The notes under the pieces were generated by a model. The model was not told the DNA's origin. It saw only the letters and a program-made list of their open reading frames with translations, and did no database searches. 64,000 nucleotides of DNA from Rhodopirellula sp. P2 (GTDB lineage Bacteria > Planctomycetota > Planctomycetia > Pirellulales > Pirellulaceae). Position numbers and translations under genes: made by a program. Location: NCBI RefSeq assembly GCF_028768465.1, contig NZ_CP118225.1:5933001-5997000 (forward strand), given 5' to 3'. This document shows, in pieces, positions 27,419 to 35,497 of this stretch. Within the stretch, counting starts at the first letter, position 1. Each line of letters begins with the position of its first letter.

Positions 27419-27857
27419 TCAGTCGCCTTCCGGGCACTTGTTCTCGTCAGTCGACGCGGACTTCGTCCATCTGGGTGACTTATTCTCACCGTGATGACGC
27501 CTGGAAGGTGCGGCATGTCTTCCACCGGTGGGACAGATTTCCTTGACAACTTTCGCGCTGCGAAGGATCGCCTTCTCTTTCTCAAGAATGTGTCCAGTGA
27601 AAGTCCCATCTTATTTTTGGGGATCCATTCCCCGCATGCAAGCATTTTTGCATCTGATGAACAAAACCGCACGCTTTGAGCGGTGGTTTCAGCGAGTTTC
27701 CCGCCTCGCTTGTTCACGCACGCGAGACAGTTTTGGTGGCTGACGTGGAGGCGTTGCGTCTGGTTGCGTTGGAGCGTTTTGGGAAGCGTTTTATGTTTGA
27801 TCGGCAGGAGGAGATGCTGGGAGGCCTTGCTTCGAACCACGTGAACAACAAGTGACG
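27419..27857. other. Accessory-zone debris
   Basis: No whole gene is recognised. Around 27725-27855 the plus strand encodes VALERFGKRFMFDRQEEMLG and a stop, apparently the end of a protein whose beginning is lost. It is followed at once by palindromic element E. Confidence 0.35.
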
Positions 27858-27984
27858 TAAGCAGGTCGGGTGGAATGATCGGGCACAACCATGTGAGCCG
27901 TCTGGGCGTTCGCCCCGGTTGCGAGTGAAAACCGTGGCTAACGCCAACGGCTCACATACCCGATGACACCTGCGTACCTGCTTA
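27858..27984 (+). repeat. 127-bp palindromic element, copy E (intact)
   Basis: It runs from TAAGCAGGTCGGGTGG to TGCGTACCTGCTTA, 127 bases, in the same orientation as copies B, D and F. Confidence 0.92.
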
Positions 27985-28298
27985 GCGGAAGGACGCGAGC
28001 CCTCCGGTTCCTCACCGGGCGGCTTGCGCCACACCGCTAAACAGGTCGGCAGTAGTCTTTCGGCATTTGAAATGTCTTGGCAAGCGTGGTTGCTTCCACT
28101 TCCAACTCCGGTTCCTCACCGGGCGGCTTGCGCCGCACCGCTAACATCGTGACTTGTTGTTTACGCGGCGGGTTGGGAGGGAGGATTCTCAGGCTAACAG
28201 CCACTTGGGTTGCAGAACGACGGGGTGAGCGACTTGCTGAGGTGGCAGGTTGGATGACACGAATTGCATTGACACGGTTCAGGTGCGGGAGTTGAGTT
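27985..28298. other. Accessory-zone spacer with a short direct repeat
   Basis: No gene. CCTCACCGGGCGGCTTGCGC-CGCACCGCTAA occurs twice (near 28010 and 28113). Confidence 0.45.
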
Positions 28299-28549
28299 GT
28301 GATGGGGACGTTTTCGAAACCGGCGAGTGCCGAACAGAAGCAGCGTTGGGCGAAGAGATGGTTCCAAAAGCTTTGCCAATTTCACCGGCGGAAGACGGAA
28401 CCGGATTGGAAGTTTTCGGCCGATGATGTGATTGCTTTCTTGCGATCACCTTCCCGACGCATTTGCGACGCGCAGTGGAGCAGGCGGGGATTTGGAAGCA
28501 TGTGACAAGCCACACGTTTCGCCATTGCTTTGCGACGCATCTGCTATGA
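28299..28549 (+). pseudogene. Integrase remnant: N-terminus joined to C-terminus of an IntI/Xer-like recombinase
   Basis: The first part (from 28299) encodes KQRWAKRWFQKLCQFHRRK followed by [12 protein letters not shown], an N-terminal SAM-like core-binding domain. A different frame (28460-28549) then encodes [20 protein letters not shown] and RHCFATHLL before a stop, the H-x-x-R region of integron-type integrases. Some 150 residues between them, including most catalytic residues, are missing. It is not functional. Confidence 0.65.
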
Positions 28550-29196
28550 CAGTCCACTTGAAACCGTTCGCGTGATGCTGCTCGACGATAGCGACTGGGC
28601 ACGCAAACATTTGAGGACAAATGTTCTCCTCTCGTTCCAGGTTTGATTGGGAGGTCGTGCCGTTTTACTTCACTCTCCCTTCGGGAGGTTCGGCCCGTTT
28701 CGGGCCGGGGAGGGTTACGCGCTGGATTCAATGCTGAGCCCTCCCCTCGCTTCGCTCGACCCTCCCAGGCGGAGGGTGCTGACAATCGCCTGGCAGTACA
28801 GCATCTATAAACTGCACGACCTCCGCAGTTGGGGAGGGGCGGAATGCGAGCGTTCAGCGAGATTTCCGGGGGAGGGCAATCCGCGCCGCTTTCCATGCTC
28901 GGCTCCCTCCCTCACGTACGCCTGAACGGCGTCGCTTGACCTCTGCCCAAACTTCGTTTCGGGAGAGGTACACCATGTGGAAATCTGCCGAAAAGCGAAA
29001 TCAAAAAACTGCACGAGCTCCTTGGCGGCGGTGGGGTGTGCGCGACCGACTGTGGGCGTCTGTCGGTTACGGGCGAGATTGAAGTTGCAGGCATTCTCGC
29101 GATTCGGAGCAGTTGATAGGAAAAGACTGTCGCTACGAAAAAACCCAGTTGGGGATTCCAACTGGGTTTCGTGTTTGGGATTGATGCGACGGAGAA
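28550..29196. other. Repeat-rich intergenic region
   Basis: No gene is recognised. It holds repeat modules also found near 51.46-51.9 kb (CCTCCC...GGGAGG hairpin with TTCGGCCCGTTTCGGGCCGG; CCCTCCCCTCGCTTCGCTCG) and near 20.5 kb (CTGCACGACCTCC; AACGCTCGC...GAACGGCG block, reversed). A CCCAGTTGGGGATTCCAACTGGG inverted repeat near 29146-29168, followed by TTTCG, could be a terminator for the gene ending at 29197. Confidence 0.5.
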
Positions 29197-29664
29197 TCAA
29201 CCGTCCGTCTTTTCGGCTTTCTTTTGGAAACCTTTGCTGAACGCTTTGTCGTTGAAGACCAATTCCGCTTGCTTCTTGTCTTCGGTGCTTTCGACTTTGC
29301 CTTTGCAGTTGTTGCAGCAGAAAGCGACTTTGGCACCGTCGACGGTGATCAATGTTTCGGCGTTCAGTTCGCCGCCACTGAAGGGGCAGGCCTTCTGTTC
29401 GTACTGCTTGGTTTGCACCAGCTGACGATTGGCCTGAGCTGAAAACTTCTCGGGTGTCTTGGCGAACTTGCCTGCACAGCCGTTGCAGCAGAAGAACACC
29501 TTGCCTGCTTTGTATTCCGCCGATTTACTGGCTTGGGCGTCGCGAGGTGCGACGACGCATTTGACGTCTTTCAGGTCCACCGTTTTCTCGGCGACATCGG
29601 CGGCGACCACGGTGGTGGCGGCGACCAACAGGACAGCCAGAGCTGAGATCCAACGTTTAGCCAT
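29197..29664 (-). CDS. Secreted protein with two CC-x2-C metal-binding-like repeats
   Basis: 155 residues from the ATG at 29664. The signal peptide is KRWISALAVLLVAATTVVAA. Two related modules follow: VKCVVAPRDAQ...AGKVFFCCNGCAGKF and KACPFSGGELN...GAKVAFCCNNCKGKV. Each pairs an upstream single Cys with a F-C-C-N-x-C motif, like TRASH/YHS-type heavy-metal-binding domains. This suggests binding of copper, zinc or iron in the periplasm. No metal transport genes are adjacent. Function beyond likely metal binding is not known. Confidence 0.85.
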   Translation of the reverse strand: MAKRWISALAVLLVAATTVVAADVAEKTVDLKDVKCVVAPRDAQASKSAEYKAGKVFFCCNGCAGKFAKTPEKFSAQANRQLVQTKQYEQKACPFSGGELNAETLITVDGAKVAFCCNNCKGKVESTEDKKQAELVFNDKAFSKGFQKKAEKTDG

Positions 29665-29748
29665 CGTTTGACTCTTTCCAATCAAAGGGAACGGAACGCC
29701 GCCCAAAGTGGTCGAGCGGCGAATTGACGCAGTTTGTCAACGCTCAGG

Positions 29749-30600
29749 CTAAGTCGTGGGGGGGCCCGATGTCAAATCCGGATCGCTGGGTTTCGCTTCC
29801 GATTTGGCTTTCATTCGGGCTCGGGCGGCCTCCCAAGGGCTGAGTGGGGCCGCGGGGGCTTCCTCCGCCACTGCAGGTGCGGCAGGCGACTCAGGCTCAG
29901 CGGCTCGTTCGGGCTCGACTGCCGGTGTCGGCTCCACTGCAGGAGCAGGCACGGCTGCGAGCGTAGGAACAGCCGGCGGTGCAGGTGCAGGCTGCGTTTC
30001 GGGTTCCGGTTGAGCTTCTCGTTCCGCTTCAGGAGCCGCGGCTTCCGCAACGGGCGCCTCGGGCTCGGACACTGCTTCAGGCTCGGACACCGCTTCCGAC
30101 TCAGGATCGAACACAGAAAGCTCTGGTTTCGCTTGCGGAGCGGCGACTTCAGCAATCGGTTCGGCGGCCGGTTCTGGTTTGGTTTCGGTCATGGAAGCCA
30201 GTTCTGGCTCACCGGCGACCTCCTTGGTCGCTTCGGAATCCGAGCTCGGCCAAACCGATTCGGAATCGTCGCCCGCAAACTTCTCCGCGGCCATTCGCTC
30301 TTGTTTCTCTTGCTTTTTCGCCAATCGACGAGCGACATGCTGAGCGGCCAGGTCCTCCATCGAGTGCACGGTTTCAGGTTGCTCCCGGCCGGTTTGCTTC
30401 AAGTACAACTCGGCGATGAATTCCTTCAGAGGCTTTTTCCAAGGCTGGTCCTTGATATTCGCGTAGCTTGGAAATCGGCGTGGTTCCAGCCCCAATTCCC
30501 GAGCCATTTGGACCTCAGCGTGCGTCAAACTGTATTGTTTTCGGATCGTAATCCAGGGCAGAAATTTGTGCGGGATTCTGGCTTTTTTGTTCTTCGCCAT
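29749..30600 (-). CDS. Protein with conserved N-terminal domain and long Ala/Glu/Pro tail
   Basis: 283 residues from the ATG at 30600. The first ~90 residues (MAKNKKARIPHKFLPWITIR; HAEVQMARELGLEPRRF; WKKPLKEFIAELYLK) look folded, basic and cytoplasmic. A lysine-rich helix (VARRLAKKQEKQERMAAEKF) and ~150 residues of low-complexity A/E/P sequence follow, then a helix near the end (SPWEAARARMKAKSEAK). The tail is probably disordered. I do not recognise a named function. It is divergent from the aminotransferase gene at 30776. Confidence 0.75.
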   Translation of the reverse strand: MAKNKKARIPHKFLPWITIRKQYSLTHAEVQMARELGLEPRRFPSYANIKDQPWKKPLKEFIAELYLKQTGREQPETVHSMEDLAAQHVARRLAKKQEKQERMAAEKFAGDDSESVWPSSDSEATKEVAGEPELASMTETKPEPAAEPIAEVAAPQAKPELSVFDPESEAVSEPEAVSEPEAPVAEAAAPEAEREAQPEPETQPAPAPPAVPTLAAVPAPAVEPTPAVEPERAAEPESPAAPAVAEEAPAAPLSPWEAARARMKAKSEAKPSDPDLTSGPPTT

Positions 30601-30656
30601 GTGGTTTTCGTGAAATTGTGGGGAGAATCTTGGAGTGCGTCGTCGGTGGGTCGGTC

Positions 30657-30686
30657 TTGACGTTTGACGTGGAAGCACCGTATTGA
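30657..30686 (+). promoter_or_regulatory. Candidate sigma70-type promoter for the aminotransferase gene
   Basis: TTGACG (30657-30662) and TATTGA (30681-30686) are separated by 18 bases, 90 bases before the ATG at 30776 in the divergent spacer. This is a pattern match only. Confidence 0.25.
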
Positions 30687-30775
30687 AGCAGAAGTGTTTC
30701 AACGCGTCAGTGCGTCGACACTGTCGAAAATGGACTTTCGACTATCCCGCATCAATTTCACGGAAGAGTCTCGCC

Positions 30776-31936
30776 ATGACTGCTGGTACCCCCGGCGTCC
30801 CTCTGCTGGATGTCAATCGCGACAACGCCCCGCACCGCGACGAGTTTCTCGAAGCGTTGACCGAAGTGCTCGACAGCGGCCGTTTCCTGTTTGGCCCGGA
30901 CGTCACCGAGTTGGAAAACGAAGTGGCAGCTTACACTCAAACGCCCAACGCGGTCGGATGTGCCTCCGGAAGCGACGCATTGTTGCTTGCGTTGATGGCC
31001 CTGGACATTCAACCGGGCGACGAAGTCATCGTGCCCAGCTTCACGTTCTTTGCGTCGGTCAGTTGCATCACCCGACTGGGTGCGACACCGGTCTTCGCCG
31101 ACATTCTACCCGATACCTACAACGTCGATCCAGAATCAATCGCCTCGTTGATCACCGAAAAAACAGCCGCGATTATTCCGGTTCATTTGTTCGGTCAGTG
31201 TGCCCAAATCGATCGGATCTGCGAAATCGCGGCCGAACACAAGATTCCGGTCGTCGAAGACGCCGCTCAAGCCATCGGTGCGGCCTACAAAGACCGGCCT
31301 GCCGGCAATTGGGGAACCGTGGGTTGCTTCAGTTTCTATCCCACCAAGAATCTTGGCGGGATGGGTGACGGCGGAATCCTGACGGCCAGCGACGCCGGCT
31401 TTGCCGATCGTCTGCGATTGTTCGCCGGTCACGGCATGCGTCCGCGTTACTACCACCAAGTCGTCGGGATCAACAGCCGTTTGGACACGTTCCAAGCCGC
31501 CATTCTTCGCGTCAAACTGCGTCATCTCGATGCCGCCGTGGAAGCCCGCACGATCAACGCCAATCGCTACACCCGTTTGCTAACGGAAGCCGGTTTGGTG
31601 AGCGATGACCAGTTGATCACGCCCTACCACGACCCCCACGCTCGCCACGTTTGGAACCAGTACACGCTGCGAGTCCCCGGCGGTCGACGGGATGCCTTGC
31701 GAGCTCATTTGTCCGAACGCAGCATCGGATCGGAGATCTACTATCCGGTGCCGATGCATCACCAAGAATGCTTCCAAGACGTTCCCTTCCGTCACGACGG
31801 ATTGAAACACACCGAAGCGGCCAGCGCGGAAGTGCTGAACCTGCCGATCTTCCCCTCGTTGACCGAAGACGAACAGATTCGCGTCGTCGAGTCGGTGGCG
31901 TCGTACTTCCAACAAGCCAACCGCGCCGCGGCTTGA
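30776..31936 (+). CDS. DegT/DnrJ/EryC1/StrS family aminotransferase
   Basis: 386 residues from the ATG at 30776; an upstream in-frame start at 30683 would add a poor N-terminus. PLP-enzyme marks: GCASGSDALLLALMALDI (phosphate-binding), VVEDAAQAIGAAYKDRPAG, and the internal aldimine lysine K191 in SFYPTKNLGGMGDGG. RHVWNQYTLRVPG and the substrate loop near the C-terminus are typical. These enzymes aminate keto-sugars for lipopolysaccharide, exopolysaccharide or antibiotic sugars. The next gene is 180 bases downstream on the same strand. Confidence 0.94.
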   Translation: MTAGTPGVPLLDVNRDNAPHRDEFLEALTEVLDSGRFLFGPDVTELENEVAAYTQTPNAVGCASGSDALLLALMALDIQPGDEVIVPSFTFFASVSCITRLGATPVFADILPDTYNVDPESIASLITEKTAAIIPVHLFGQCAQIDRICEIAAEHKIPVVEDAAQAIGAAYKDRPAGNWGTVGCFSFYPTKNLGGMGDGGILTASDAGFADRLRLFAGHGMRPRYYHQVVGINSRLDTFQAAILRVKLRHLDAAVEARTINANRYTRLLTEAGLVSDDQLITPYHDPHARHVWNQYTLRVPGGRRDALRAHLSERSIGSEIYYPVPMHHQECFQDVPFRHDGLKHTEAASAEVLNLPIFPSLTEDEQIRVVESVASYFQQANRAAA

Positions 31937-32115
31937 ACGAAGCGGAACCTCTGAACGGGCGAGTTTCCAAAGTCACCCGACTTCTGGTGCCTCGCCCGAT
32001 CTTCGTCCAACACGGCTCTCTGAATCCCTCCTCTCGATCTTTCGATTCAGCCATGACTGTGACTCACAATCAGTCGAACCTCCTCCGCCTCCCTCACCCT
32101 TCCCGTCCATTCCCA

Positions 32116-34017
32116 ATGCCGTTTCGCTGGAAACGACTGGGCAGGTGGGTGATCGTGAGCGCGCTGTTGCTGCCCTCGTTCGCCCTTGCTGATGATTCCA
32201 AACTGGCCTCCTCCACAGGCCTGCTGTTGCAACAAACGCACGGTGCGGAATGGGAAGAAGCAATTGCCACGGCGCGCACCATCGCCGCCAACGAGAGCTC
32301 CTCGATTCGGTCCATCGCAGCGTTGGTTCAATTGGCTCGCCGCTTGGACGCCACCGGCAACCAAGCCGAAAGTGCAGCGGACGTGCACGACATGGCCGCC
32401 TACGCCGTGATGCGTCTGAAGGAAAACGATCCCGATGCGCTGACCGCGGATCAAGCCGCCAATTTGTTGCTCAGCGCCGCCAACGGTTTGTCGCGATCCG
32501 GCCGTCACCTGGACGCACACCGCTGGCTCGACGAAGTCCAGCAGTTCGGCGTGACCACCCCGGAATGGACAGCGACCTGCATGACCGTGGCCTCGGGATT
32601 GCTGGACGAAGGCCATCTCGACCAGGCTCAATCGACCTACCAGATGGTCATCCAAAGCGGCGACAGCCCGCAACTGGCGACCGCCCGATTGGGTCTCGCT
32701 TGGTGCACTGCCATGTCGGGCGAAGACGACCTGGCTGCCCTGACTGCGATCGACCAGTTCTTGCAGCACCATGCCGATCATGCGGATGTGCCTTCCGCTT
32801 TGCTGATGAAGATGTCCTGCCAGTTTCGGACCGGTCAGTCCGACCCGGCCGATCAAACCCTGCAGCAACTGCTCACTGAGCATGCGGATTCAGGGGCCTG
32901 CTTGCAAGCCATCGTCGCGCATTGCAACAACCATCCCTTGGAACCGTGCGACGGTCCCCTGGCAGAGCATTTGATCCAGCACGCTGATCGACTCGTCGCC
33001 TCACCCCAGTTCACATCGCTGTTGAAACCTGCCGCCATAGGGTTGTTGGTGGCAGCCGAACAAGAGCACGCCGACGCTGAGCAAGCGTTTGCCAATGCGA
33101 TCGCAACCCGCGACGAATCGGGCGACACGACCGCCGCGGTCCTCGAACACCTGACCCGCAACGACCGAGACGCGGCCGCGCAACGGATCGCGCTGCGTTG
33201 GATCTCACCCGTCGCCACCACCAGTCCAAATTCGGACCAAGACGCCGAACCCGTCATCACCGCCGGTGTTCGCGAATCAGCGTGCCGCTGGGCGGGTCGA
33301 ACCTCGAACTGGTCCATTCTCGCGATGGCCGCCCAGGACGAAGAATCGTACTTGGATGGAAACGCCCAAACCTCCCAACTTCGCGGACGCAACCTGCACG
33401 TCGAACGCCTCTTCGCAGAAGCCTTGTTGCAAACCGGCGATGCCAAGTCGTCGCTGAAATGGTGGCAACGCATCGTCGACGAAGGCGGCGCGGACGACTT
33501 CCCGACCCTGCTTCGCCTGGCCGAAACCGCCTCCTCATCTGGCTCGATCACCGAAGCCGCTCAGCGACTCGCCGCCGCTCGTGCAGCCATCTCTCCCACA
33601 TCGCCTCAGTCGGCCTTGGTGAACTTGCTGGCTGCGGATGTGGAAATTCGCCAGTTGAACTTTGACCGCGGGCGTTCGCTGCTCGAAAGCGTCGTGAGAC
33701 TCGGGTCGGCCGACGAAGACGCTCGAGGCCGAGCCCAATGGATGATTGGCGAAACGTACTACATGCAAGAACGTTTTGGCGAAGCGATTGATGCCTACCG
33801 ATTGGTCGAAGGCATCGGTGGCGAAGGCCAATGGACGGCCGCGGCCCTGGTGCAAGCCGGCAAATCGTTTGAACAATTGGGGCGGACACGCGAAGCCGCC
33901 GTCTGCTATTCCACTTTGGTGCGTCGCTTTGCGAACAGCCAACATGCGACCGGAGCCCGCCGCCGATTGGCCGCGTTGTCACCGGACGCCTCCTCTGAAT
34001 CCCCACTTCGACGATGA
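32116..34017 (+). CDS. Exported TPR-repeat protein
   Basis: 633 residues from the ATG at 32116, which starts a clean signal peptide (WKRLGRWVIVSALLLPSFAL, cleaved near ADD); an earlier ATG at 32053 is possible. The body is all helical with repeated ~34-residue units (for example LDEGHLDQAQSTYQMVIQSG; AQWMIGETYYMQERFGEAID; LVQAGKSFEQLGRTREAAVC). This is a periplasmic scaffold like CpoB/YbgF-type TPR proteins that work beside Tol systems. Its stop overlaps the next gene's start by 4 bases (ATGA), so it is translationally coupled to the ExbB-like gene. Confidence 0.88.
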   Translation: MPFRWKRLGRWVIVSALLLPSFALADDSKLASSTGLLLQQTHGAEWEEAIATARTIAANESSSIRSIAALVQLARRLDATGNQAESAADVHDMAAYAVMRLKENDPDALTADQAANLLLSAANGLSRSGRHLDAHRWLDEVQQFGVTTPEWTATCMTVASGLLDEGHLDQAQSTYQMVIQSGDSPQLATARLGLAWCTAMSGEDDLAALTAIDQFLQHHADHADVPSALLMKMSCQFRTGQSDPADQTLQQLLTEHADSGACLQAIVAHCNNHPLEPCDGPLAEHLIQHADRLVASPQFTSLLKPAAIGLLVAAEQEHADAEQAFANAIATRDESGDTTAAVLEHLTRNDRDAAAQRIALRWISPVATTSPNSDQDAEPVITAGVRESACRWAGRTSNWSILAMAAQDEESYLDGNAQTSQLRGRNLHVERLFAEALLQTGDAKSSLKWWQRIVDEGGADDFPTLLRLAETASSSGSITEAAQRLAAARAAISPTSPQSALVNLLAADVEIRQLNFDRGRSLLESVVRLGSADEDARGRAQWMIGETYYMQERFGEAIDAYRLVEGIGGEGQWTAAALVQAGKSFEQLGRTREAAVCYSTLVRRFANSQHATGARRRLAALSPDASSESPLRR

Positions 34018-35081
34018 ATTCACATCGAAACGAGACTCGTCCCAACGTCAACCGGGTGCGTCCAACGCTCGCGGTTGCGTCGCGATTTTTACCGGTCGTC
34101 GTGCTGACGATGGGGTTGTCGATTTGGTCGAACTGGCATGGCGCCGTCATCGCTCAAAACTACGGCAACCAAGGTTTCAACCAACCGCGAAGCAACAACG
34201 GGTTCGGGAACAACTACAACGCGCCCTACAACTCCGGCGGAACTCAAAACTCCTTTGGCGGGGGGCAATTTGGTGCCTCCCAACCCGTCGCCCAAATTGC
34301 ATCGAACAACACCGGCGGCAACGCGGGTGGCATGTCGATCCCAGAAGCCCCCGCGACGGATCAACTCGCGGGAGAAGGCGAAGCGGCCGACGCATCCGAA
34401 GCCAGTTGGGAACCACCCGCATTCATCAGCAAGATCGCTGAAGGCGGCATGCTGATGATCCCATTGGCGGTCTGCTCCCTGATCGTGTTGGGGCTGTCGA
34501 TGGAACGCATGATCGCACTGCGTCGCAGTCGCGTGATCCCCAAACCATTCGTTCGTCGATTCACCGAATGCGTCGAAGACGGCCAACTCAGCTATGAAGA
34601 AGCCACTTCGATCTGTGACGAATTTGATTGCCCGGTGGCGGAAGTCTTCCATGCCGCGGTCCGTCGATGGGGCCGACCGATGATGGAAATCGAACAAGCC
34701 GTGATTGATGCGGGCGACCGTGTGGGCGATTCACTGCGTCGTTTCCTAAGAGTCTTCCATGCGATCAGCAACGTGACACCGCTGATCGGATTGCTCGGCA
34801 CCGTCCTGGGAATGATTCAAGCCTTTGAAACCATTGCGGACCCCAGTGCGGGCGAAAGCGATCTGCTCGCTTCAGGAATCAGCACCGCGCTCATGACCAC
34901 CGCCGGCGGACTGAGCGTCGCGATTCCCGCGTACTTGGCCTACATGTACTTCGGCGCCAAATCAGATGGCTACCTGGGCGAGATCGACAAACTCTGCCAA
35001 CGAGTGATCGATTGCATTTCCGCCGAAGGACTGGAAAACGCAGGCACGGCCAAGGCTCCTCGTAAACGACGGGCCGCCTGA
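34014..35081 (+). CDS. MotA/TolQ/ExbB proton channel protein with long N-terminal extension
   Basis: 355 residues. A signal-like helix (LPVVVLTMGLSIWSNWHGAV) is followed by ~110 residues rich in N, G and Q (NYGNQGFNQPRSNNGFGNN) and then the ExbB/TolQ core: helix MLMIPLAVCSLIVLGLSMER, the cytoplasmic loop, and two helices with TPLIGLLGTVLGMIQAFETI and ALMTTAGGLSVAIPAYLAYM. This core forms the pentameric, proton-driven stator that powers TonB or TolA. The N/G/Q-rich insert is unusual. The gene overlaps its upstream neighbour by 4 bases and its downstream neighbour by 1. Confidence 0.93.
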   Translation: MNSHRNETRPNVNRVRPTLAVASRFLPVVVLTMGLSIWSNWHGAVIAQNYGNQGFNQPRSNNGFGNNYNAPYNSGGTQNSFGGGQFGASQPVAQIASNNTGGNAGGMSIPEAPATDQLAGEGEAADASEASWEPPAFISKIAEGGMLMIPLAVCSLIVLGLSMERMIALRRSRVIPKPFVRRFTECVEDGQLSYEEATSICDEFDCPVAEVFHAAVRRWGRPMMEIEQAVIDAGDRVGDSLRRFLRVFHAISNVTPLIGLLGTVLGMIQAFETIADPSAGESDLLASGISTALMTTAGGLSVAIPAYLAYMYFGAKSDGYLGEIDKLCQRVIDCISAEGLENAGTAKAPRKRRAA

Positions 35082-35479
35082 TGAAACGCAATCGCGGAAC
35101 CGAAGAGGCCACGATCAACCTGACACCGATGATCGATGTGGTGTTCCTGCTGGTGATCTTTTTCATGGTCAGCAGCAAAATGGATTCCAACGACAGCGGC
35201 GTGCAAGTCAACGTGGCTTCTGCCGACATGCAGTCGATGGCCCGCACACCCGATCAACGGATTGTCGAAGTCCGCAACGATGGTTCGCTGTTGTTGGACG
35301 GCACGCCAATGTCGTCCGAACAATTGACGGAAACGTTGAGGCAACAACATTCGGTCTATCCCGGCCTGCAAGTGTCCGTGCGTGGCGACAGCGACAGTTC
35401 GCTCCATCACGTCGTGAAAGTCATGCGTCAAATTGAACTCGCTGGCGTGCAAAAGATGGGCGTCAGCGAACGACGCTAA
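35081..35479 (+). CDS. ExbD/TolR family protein
   Basis: 132 residues: a short cytoplasmic N-terminus, one membrane helix with the proton-carrying aspartate (INLTPMIDVVFLLVIFFMVS) and a periplasmic ~90-residue domain (RIVEVRNDGSLLLDG...LQVSVRGDSDSSLHHVVKVM). It forms the stator with the ExbB-like protein and couples proton flow to movement of a third partner. Its start overlaps the ExbB stop (TGATG). The next gene follows after 18 bases. Confidence 0.95.
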   Translation: MKRNRGTEEATINLTPMIDVVFLLVIFFMVSSKMDSNDSGVQVNVASADMQSMARTPDQRIVEVRNDGSLLLDGTPMSSEQLTETLRQQHSVYPGLQVSVRGDSDSSLHHVVKVMRQIELAGVQKMGVSERR

Positions 35480-35497
35480 CCCATTTTCGATTCGCTC

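Noticed and set aside
27193-27546. 117-codon plus-strand frame
   Set aside because: No motif; the minus strand of the same interval shows a faint IS91 match, which is the better explanation.
20014-27984. Integron cassette array with the palindromes as attC sites
   Set aside because: The elements lack the paired GTTRRRY/RYYYAAC core sites, occur in both orientations, are found far outside the zone (11.8 and 51.5 kb), and the only integrase is a remnant.
29734-30660. 308-codon plus-strand frame rich in G, F, R and S
   Set aside because: It is antisense to the Ala/Glu/Pro-rich tail of the minus-strand gene; the bias explains its openness.
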